64,000 bases of DNA. Source: Conus ventricosus. Its lineage: Eukaryota > Mollusca > Gastropoda > Neogastropoda > Conidae. The notes beneath the pieces are model-generated. The model searched no databases and was not told where the DNA came from. It worked only from the letters and a program-made list of their open reading frames with translations. The stretch lies in the NCBI GenBank assembly GCA_018398815.1, contig CM031616.1, positions 33,950,647 through 34,014,646 on the forward strand. Direction: 5' to 3'. The position numbers and the translations under genes were made by a program. How positions within the stretch are numbered: position 1 is the first letter of the stretch; each line of letters opens with the position of its first letter. Shown here in pieces: positions 57,955 through 64,000 of this stretch.

Positions 57955-58400
57955 AAGATAAATAGGAACAAACAACGAAGACCCTGGATGGCTGGCTCAC
58001 TCCCCCCCCCCCCCCCCCCCCTTCTCCTCCCAACCCGCTTACACACGTAGCTCACAACACAAACGTCGATGTTACTAAGACATAATTATCACACAAACAG
58101 TGACTTACCAGGTTTGGTGGTTTGTTTGTTATTGTTGTTGTTTGTTGTTGTTGTATGTTTCTTTAATGGCAGTCATGAACTGGTGCTAATGCAAGAAACC
58201 TCAAACTAACCCGTATGCTTCCACCTCCTCCGCCACGCCTCCCCTCCTCCCGCCCCCCTCCCCCACCCCACACTCTTATTTCCCCTCACCATAACTTTTT
58301 ACTCAATGATTTGAGCGCATTTCAAGAACTTTGTCACATAGAAGTAAAATGTGAACGGTACCGCAAAGTTTTAGGAATAATTATGATCATCTCCACTTCC
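57955..58400 (+). repeat. Unnamed dispersed repeat, copy 2 (second part)
   Basis: It shares with 59603-60020, in the same order, ACAAACAACGAAGACCCT-like sequence, CTTCTCC(T/C)CCCA, GTAGC(T/C)CACA, CGATGT(T/C)ACTAAGA-like, AATTA(T/A)CACA, a CCAGGT core, TTCCACCTCC, a C-rich run, and AACTTTGTCA followed by ATAGAAGTAAAA(T)GTGA. Family unknown. Confidence 0.78.
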
Positions 58401-58580
58401 TCTGCCCACACTCCATTTTCTCATCCCCGTTCACGCATTCCAACGCCTCTACAACTTCGAATGGAAGCCAACGTTTTAATCAGACTTGAAAGAGTACAGA
58501 TATGGCGTGAAGCACATTGCAAAAGGGAAAAGGGTCTAGAATTTGGAGGGTAGGGGGCTGAGGGAGCGGAGGGGGCTGGG
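58401..58580. other. Unassigned sequence
   Basis: About 180 bp of mixed DNA, part of a 112-codon plus-strand opening (58215-58553) that overlaps the dispersed repeat. I do not credit it as a gene. Confidence 0.35.
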
Positions 58581-59240
58581 TGGCTCTCTCTCTCTCTCTC
58601 TCTCTCTCCTTTCCCCACACCACCACCCGCCTCGCCCGTTCCGTTATAGCCACCTTTTTTGTTTTTTTTTTGGGGGGTTTTTATTTCGGAAAGCGGCCAC
58701 ATGTGTTTTCCATGGCGGAATGCTCAAAAGCCGAACACACCACGCGCGCGTACATACACACACATATAGGATGCACGCGCGCGAGCGGCGAGCGCGCACA
58801 ATACCGCACACACACACACACACGTTCCGCACGCACAGCACGCCGCGCGCGCGCACACGCTCACACTACATACCCGCGCGCGCACTCGCACGCACGCACG
58901 CACACCACGCACACGCGCACACACACACACGCACACACACCCACACACACCCACACACACACACACACAGCACACACACACTCACACACAAAAACACACT
59001 CACAAAAACAAGGGCTCTGCAACTCCCTACCCGTAGATTATAACGGATTCGAAATACTTTTGAATATTCGAAACCAGTGTGTGTATAGTGAGTGTGTATG
59101 TGCGTGCGTGCAAGCGTGCGCATGCGTGTGCGTGTGCGTTTCTCGTGCTCTCTCCGTGCCTGCATGCGTGTGTGTGTGTGGGTGTGTGTGTGTGTGTGTG
59201 TGGTGTGTGCGTGTGCGTTGCGTGCGTGCGTGCAGGGGGA
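58581..59240. repeat. (CT)n, (CA)n/(CG)n and (GT)n microsatellite block
   Basis: (CT)n at 58583-58608, CA/CG alternation at 58740-58915, (CA)n to about 59008, a 65-bp unique stretch, then (GT)n/(GTGC)n from 59077 to 59235. The (CA)-then-(GT) order on one strand makes a large imperfect palindrome. Confidence 0.94.
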
Positions 59241-59257
59241 GGGGGGGTGAGGGATAG

Positions 59258-60022
59258 CGTATTTCTGCCTTTTCATGTCTCGTTTCCTCACACTTATCAT
59301 TCCACTCCATCAACCATTTATTCACAATTGGCTTTGGTCAGAAAATGACGAGCAGTGTCAGAGACGAGTATTTTGGGGAAGGGGGGATTCTTTCCAGCAA
59401 CAATTCGCACGTTTATATCCCTCCCCCCTCCACCCCGTCCCCCTCACTCATCCCGTTCCCTGGTTTGCATGTATATGATGCAGAAAAAATAGAGCGATTC
59501 GACTCCAAGAACCTGCTAAGCGGAGGAAACGTCCCGTGGAAATTGGTCATGGAGGCAAGTTTCGTTACAAACAAAAAGAAAAAAAATCAAAGAGTAAAAT
59601 GAGAGACAAACACGAGACCCTATGGCGTTGCCCCGGCCCTTCTTCTCCCATCCCTCTTTACAATATGTTGTAGCCCACACTCTGACTTCGATGTCACTGA
59701 GAACTAATTAACACACACAACGTTCCTTGCCAGGTGTTTAGTTTTTAACTTTATGTTAGTTGTTGGGTGGGGTTTGGGGCCTTTTGGGGTTGTTTTTGGT
59801 GCTTTTTTTATTTTTTGCAAATGCCCTGGCAGTAGTGAACGGAGTGCAAATGTTAGAAAAAAAAACGTTGTTTCCACCTCCGCACCCCCCCCCCCCCCCC
59901 CTCCTTCCCATCCCCCCCTCCACACCTTCCGTAACTACTCTTCTATCCAGGATTTTTGTACTTTTGGTGAATAACTTTGTCATAGAAGTAAAAATGTGAC
60001 GATACCGGAAATTGTAGCAGTA
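59258..60022 (+). repeat. Unnamed dispersed repeat, copy 3 (most complete)
   Basis: Its first half matches 54385-54700 and its second half matches 57955-58400, so together they define an element of at least 760 bp. Each half contains a C-rich run (near 59425 and 59886-59902). A 73-codon minus-strand frame and others show no domain. No inverted ends or target duplications were found. Confidence 0.78.
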
Positions 60023-60083
60023 TACCAATCTTCCACAACACACGCACAACACTGACTGAAACCATTTAACTGTCCGATTAACA

Positions 60084-60109
60084 TATACTGAGAGGCAATG
60101 AAAACCAAT
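60084..60109 (+). repeat. Left terminal inverted repeat of the second Tc1-like element
   Basis: 26 bp including the TA target; four mismatches to the right end. Confidence 0.85.
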
Positions 60110-61613
60110 CCACATTTCGTCCCCCGAAAAATGTCTCCTCAGCCAAAATAATGTGAATTATGCACAGGCATGCAACCCTAGCACCCGTATGGTGTATGCC
60201 GACGATCTGTATCGACAGGCACCGTGTTTTGGGTCATGACGTCATGATTAAACCACTCCAACACATCATTTTTACTGATAACTGCTGCAAAACACGTGCA
60301 ACACAGGCATACTGTGATTGCATGCAAACACCCATGAACTGTACCCTAAAAAAAACACACATGGCGTTTTACCGACACGCGTACGCCACCATGCCCGGTT
60401 AACCTACAGACCAAGAAATCAGCCATTGGCATCTGAGGGCACTCAATGCTCACATCAGGGCCGCACAACATTTCAATATACACACCATCAACCCATAAAA
60501 ACCCACCCGTCCCTTAGCGACTCGGCCACAAAAAACACTGGAGATGTGTAAACGACCCTGTCCACGCCAGGCGGCCAACGTGTGACGGGACGGCACGACA
60601 GACCGCTACATTGTTCACGCAGCTCCTCCGGAATCGTTTTTCCCCGCCAGCTGCACAAACAGCCCGACAACACTATTGGACTAGAGAAAGAACCAATCAG
60701 CAGGCCGTAACCGTGCGTCGGCCGTCTGGCAGCAGCAGGGCTACGGCACGTCGACCATACCAAGGTCCTGATCTTAACCCATCGCCATCGACTAGCACCC
60801 AGCGATGCTGCCGCAGGTGGCTTTTCTGGGGAACAGGGTTTGGGGAATGTGTTTTGTTGATGAAATACCGGTCAATGTCTCTTTCTTCCCGATGCCGTGA
60901 TCGTGTGTATCGACGTCAGGGGTGAACGGTTTGCGCAACCCTGTTCAGTGAGCTAGATCGTTTTATGGGGGTGGAGGGGTAATGGTCAGGGTGTCCTAAA
61001 AAGCTCAACTTTCGATCGGAGCTTGGTTTTGTGCCAGGCAAACTTGAGACGGCAAGCTGGCGTTATAATTACACCGTTCGTGAGCCCAGTTCTTCCTCCT
61101 GGAGACAGCATGGTGGCAACAGACTAGTGTTTCAGCAGGACAATGCCAACCCACATAGCCGTTTCTCACACGAAAATTTCCTTCGGACAGCAATGTGAAG
61201 TCATGCAGTGGCCCTCCGTGGTCCCCAGACATGAATCCCTGGGAACATTTGGTGGACGATCATGACACGTGTGCACGGTCAGCAGAATCCCCCAACTACC
61301 GTTGCTGAGCTCACGCCAAGCATTGCAGCAACACTGGAACGTGATACCGATCCGATCATCCGTCGTTTGTGCGCTTCAATGCCCCGACGATTGCAAGCTA
61401 TTGTTCGTGTCAAGTGGGGACACCCAGATATTGACAGTGATTCCGTCAGTCGCGCCTAAATGGGCTTCACTCAGCGAATGTGCACACTGTTTCTAGGCAA
61501 ACTAATGTACCGTGTCGTCACTTTGTCACACGTATTTGTCTTTGATGTGTGTTTGATTCATTTCAATAAAATTGTCAGTTGACAATGGTATTGCGTTTCT
61601 TTGCCTCTCCGTA
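60086..61613 (+). mobile_element. Decayed Tc1-like DNA transposon, about 1.5 kb
   Basis: The left end TATACTGAGAGGCAATGAAA followed by ACCAAT (60084-60109) and the right end, which reads inward TATACGGAGAGGCAAAGAAA then CGCAAT (61590-61615), agree at 22 of 26 positions. Both carry the TA target at the tip. Between them lies a decayed transposase on the plus strand. The length fits Tc1 elements. It belongs to a different subfamily from the 19.9-kb copy: the ends are unrelated and the protein differs. Confidence 0.88.
60410..61445 (+). pseudogene. Decayed Tc1-like transposase
   Basis: Transposase pieces follow each other across frames: an AAQHFNIHT helix-turn-helix-like piece (60455), a VTGRHDR(Y/P) linker (60590), LLRNRFSPPA (60620), RRPYQGPDLN (60748), a FVDE box carrying the first catalytic Asp (60855), RGERFAQP (60918), LVFQQDNANPH with the second Asp (61120), WSPDMNPWEHLVDD with the catalytic Glu (61222), QQNPPTTVAEL (61280) and SMPRRLQAIVRVKWGHPD (61378). 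All three catalytic residues can be found, but at least six frame changes and several stops separate them. The normal Ile-Glu before the Glu is Trp-Glu. It is much older than the 20-kb copy. Confidence 0.88.
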
Positions 61614-61615
61614 TA
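61590..61615 (-). repeat. Right terminal inverted repeat of the second Tc1-like element
   Basis: ATTGCGTTTCTTTGCCTCTC then CGTATA; reverse complement of the left end with four mismatches. Confidence 0.85.
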
Positions 61616-61810
61616 ATATTGTACTAGCACGCACTCACACCACACACACATCGCGCAGACAAGCGCGCGCGTGCGTACGTATGTGTCAGCGGGGTGGTAT
61701 TGGAAAGAATTGTCCATATTCCTACCATTTGCGCGTATTAGTCATATTTTACTTCGTGACAATGTAATTGCGTTTGGTGAAAACCCCGCAATGGACGCAA
61801 GTGAACATCA
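61616..61810. other. Unassigned sequence
   Basis: A short (CA)n/(CG)n piece at 61630-61680, then mixed DNA; nothing recognised. Confidence 0.4.
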
Positions 61811-61814
61811 TATA

Positions 61815-62668
61815 TATATATATAAACAACAAACTAATAATTCCAAGGTAAGTACCGCCACCGTTCCAGCAACTTACGGAGCAGCTTGGTTGACAATGAC
61901 TGCAAGAAATAATAATTATAACCAAAGCTTGCTCTTATTCTTATATTAAGAAATAGGGAGATACGCATTCATATTCTGGGGGGTAGGGTGATGCTACCTG
62001 AAAAAAACTAACAGTATGTGCTGAGTGGGTGAATGGGTAAAAATAAAATAAATGCTTCTCAAAATAGCTCACAAAGCGTAATATACTCCATGTGGTGAGA
62101 CATCCTCCCAATAGGGAGGGAAACTCACTAAAATATACTCCTGGTCTTATACCGATATTTCGAAACGTAGTGTTCTTCTCAGTGACAATCGCGGAAAAGT
62201 GGTAATTTGACTCCTCTGCCTGGTTCATTTAAGAAGAATGCAAGCCCAGAAAAGGTGTTGGCAATACCGTAGAATGTTTTGTTAAAACCAACCAAAGGAG
62301 CATCTAAGAACATAATAAAATCATAAAGAGCAAAACAAGTTTTCTACATTTTTTCTTGTGAAAAGTAGAAAATTAAAAAGATATCCACTAAGACACAAGT
62401 CGGAGGCCAATTTCTTGAATGAATCCGCAAGGGACTAAATATCAACAAACTAATAAATTCCCAAGATAAGAACCGCACGATCCAAGCAACATACAGAGTC
62501 AGCTGTGTTGCAATGACTGCAAGAAATATGAATTATAAACAAGCTTGCTCTTATGACTAGATTGAAAAATAGGGTGAGATACTCCATTCATATCTGCAGT
62601 GGTAATGAAGTCACCTAACTAACTAACAGTAATGTGCTTGAGTGGGAAATGGGGAAAATTATATATAT
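61815..62668. repeat. Diverged tandem duplication, period about 630 bp
   Basis: 61820-62040 and 62447-62660 share CAACAAACTAATAA(T/A)TTCC, TGACTGCAAGAAATA, AAGCTTGCTCTTAT, AAATAGGG(T)GAGATAC, CATTCATAT and AACAGTA(A)TGTGCT, then GAGTGGG and AATGGG. A (TA)n tract borders the first copy on its left and the second on its right. The 400 bp between the two copies has no partner inside the window. Confidence 0.82.
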
Positions 62669-62800
62669 ATATATATTTATAAAACTATAAAAATAATAAT
62701 ATATATATATATATAAACCATATAAACTGTGTGTGTGTGTATATCTAATTATATATATATATAATATAAATAAATATCTTATAGATATATATATATAACC
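62660..62800. repeat. (TA)n-rich microsatellite
   Basis: Several interrupted (TA)n tracts with a short (GT)n between them. Confidence 0.93.
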
Positions 62801-63206
62801 ACGCACACTTAATAAAATCCAAAAAATAAAAGAATAGTCCAGAAACAGGTTTATAGTTTAGCAAACAGTCTTATGAAATTGAAATGCTAACTAGAAGGTG
62901 GAAATGGCACGTTGTAATGAAGGTAAGAGTCCCTCGGTGTCTTGGGTGTTGTGTGTGTGTGTGTGTGTGTGTGGGTGTGGGTGGGTGTGTGTGTGTGTGT
63001 TGTGTCTAATATTTTACATGACATTCAAGAGTTTTTTAGGAGCGCTTCTATGCCAAAACTGATGTTCACTGAGAGGATGCTGGGAAATCGTAACTCGAGA
63101 TAGAAATACTTCCGAAAGGGGAGGGAGAGGTGGAGCTTTGGATACCCTTGTTTTCTTTCTTCTCCCATCCCCCTCCACCCTCCCAACCCTAACCCCACCA
63201 CCCCAT

Positions 63207-63252
<46 letters not shown>

Positions 63253-63414
63253 GATAATCTTTTTTTTTCCTCACCGGTTTTTACGTTGATATGGAAGAAA
63301 AGGCGATCGACACGTTAAGCATGGCCAGGGCTCTCTCACGTTGCGAGTTTGTAATCAAGGCGGTGAGATCAGTAGAACATGCAGAGAAACTCGAAGAGGG
63401 GAACCAAACGACTA
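62801..63414. other. Unassigned sequence with (GT)n, C-rich and (CT)n tracts
   Basis: (GT)n at 62949-63003 and a C run followed by (CT)n at 63208-63250. A plus-strand opening from 63291 (starting MEEKAIDTLSMARALSRC) has protein-like composition for about 45 residues before running into poly-C. It could be an exon, as a GT-type donor may lie before the C run, but no family is recognised. Confidence 0.35.
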
Positions 63415-63800
63415 TCACCCCCCGCCCCCCCCCCCCCCCCCCCCCCCCTTCCCCCCTCCCCTCCACCACCACCACCCCTCCTTCCTAACTCCACCCCTTC
63501 AATCATTCTACATGAACTTCGAAAACAAAATTGACGAAAACAAAAATCCTACACGTGGAAGAAACGAAAATTAAAGCCTTTGGTCCTGTCTCTTAGCTCC
63601 CCTGTCAACTCTCTAATCCTGCCACCGCCACCACCACGCTCCAAGCCCCCCCCCCCTTCCCCCTCCTCCTCACCCCTCCCCCCTCCCCCCCCCCCCCCCC
63701 CCCCCCCCTTCCCCGTGCCTCCTTGCCCTATTCCTGCACATACGCAGGAGTCTTTTCAACGCGGTCTCCAGACTCTCTCCCCCCCCCCCCCCCAACCCCG
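63415..63800. repeat. Poly-C and C-rich region
   Basis: C runs at about 63421-63448, 63645-63655, 63686-63708 and 63778-63793 with CCT/CCA-rich DNA between. Proline-rich openings over it are composition effects. Confidence 0.9.
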
Positions 63801-63937
63801 GCCCCAACTGATTCATTTCCCCTTTTGGTGTGCGTGTCCCCGCCACTGTTCTTTTATGTTATGACATGCCTGTGCGCAAAATGGCGTGAACCGGTTGTTT
63901 ATGGTTGTTTCTGTGAAAATAAAACGCTTTCTAAACA
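63801..63937. other. Unassigned sequence
   Basis: Short mixed stretch containing an AATAAA hexamer near 63920; no supported gene. Confidence 0.4.
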
Positions 63938-64000
63938 GCAGCAGCAGCGGCAGTAGTAGTAGTAGTAGTAGCAGTTGCGGGAGTAGTAGTAGTAGTAGTA
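63938..64000. repeat. Trinucleotide microsatellite (CAG)n/(TAG)n
   Basis: CAGCAGCAGCGGCAG, then (TAG)n with AGCAGTTGCGGGAG inside, running off the window end. Confidence 0.94.

Overview
This looks like nuclear DNA from an invertebrate animal, most likely a lophotrochozoan and possibly a marine mollusc. That is inference: it rests on long (CA)n/(GA)n microsatellites, many satellite arrays, and a mix of Tc1-like, Harbinger-like, Ginger-like and CR1/jockey-like remnants typical of such genomes. No single-copy marker gene is present to settle it. There are no operons, ribosome binding sites, rRNA genes or recognisable tRNA genes. A run of exactly 1000 N (35501-36500) is a scaffold gap.

Layout. 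1-19.9 kb: almost entirely tandem repeats. These include a 150-bp repeat (1-360), a 112-bp repeat (1.9-2.2 kb), G-rich DNA, a 40-bp ATATCC minisatellite (5.4-6.6 kb), very long compound microsatellites (8.4-9.9 and 11.9-12.6 kb), a dimeric satellite (10.2-11.5 kb), a 29-bp minisatellite (14.5-14.9 kb), pyrimidine-rich degenerate repeats (16.4-17.9 kb) and a homogeneous 44-bp array (17.9-18.7 kb). 19.9-21.5 kb: a Tc1/mariner-type DD34E transposon with both inverted repeats; its transposase is broken by one missing base. 23.9-25.2 kb: a decayed LINE reverse transcriptase on the minus strand. 26.9-29.6 kb: a satellite built from 4-base words. 29.6-34.4 kb: a G-rich degenerate minisatellite with a homogenised 41-bp island.

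34.5-39.2 kb: an insertion bounded by TGTCACGA...TCGTGACA and a 5-bp target duplication ATCAC, with an internal direct duplication split by the gap; probably an LTR-type element. 40.9-41.4 kb: the N-terminal part of a Harbinger-like (HARBI1) transposase. 43.3-47.8 kb: a 4.5-kb element with about 95-bp inverted repeats, a 4-bp target duplication CATA, an internal 79-bp tandem array and a frameshifted retroviral-type integrase gene, read as a Ginger-like DNA transposon. 48.4-49.9 kb and 55.0-55.6 kb: two more decayed LINE reverse transcriptases. 51.8-53.6 kb: two short open segments whose splice signals and reading phases match, possibly the end of a host gene. 54.4-60.0 kb: three copies of an unnamed dispersed repeat. 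60.1-61.6 kb: a second, more decayed Tc1-like element with recognisable inverted repeats. The rest is microsatellite, AT-rich DNA and unassigned sequence.

The window is a mobile-element and satellite graveyard and I see no gene pathway in it. Several repeat arrays differ between units mainly by single missing bases. This points to uncorrected long-read errors and means some apparent frameshifts may not be real. The strongest structural results are the two elements delimited to the base with their target duplications (34519-39188 and 43255-47779), the near-intact DD34E transposon, and three satellites with unusual internal organisation.
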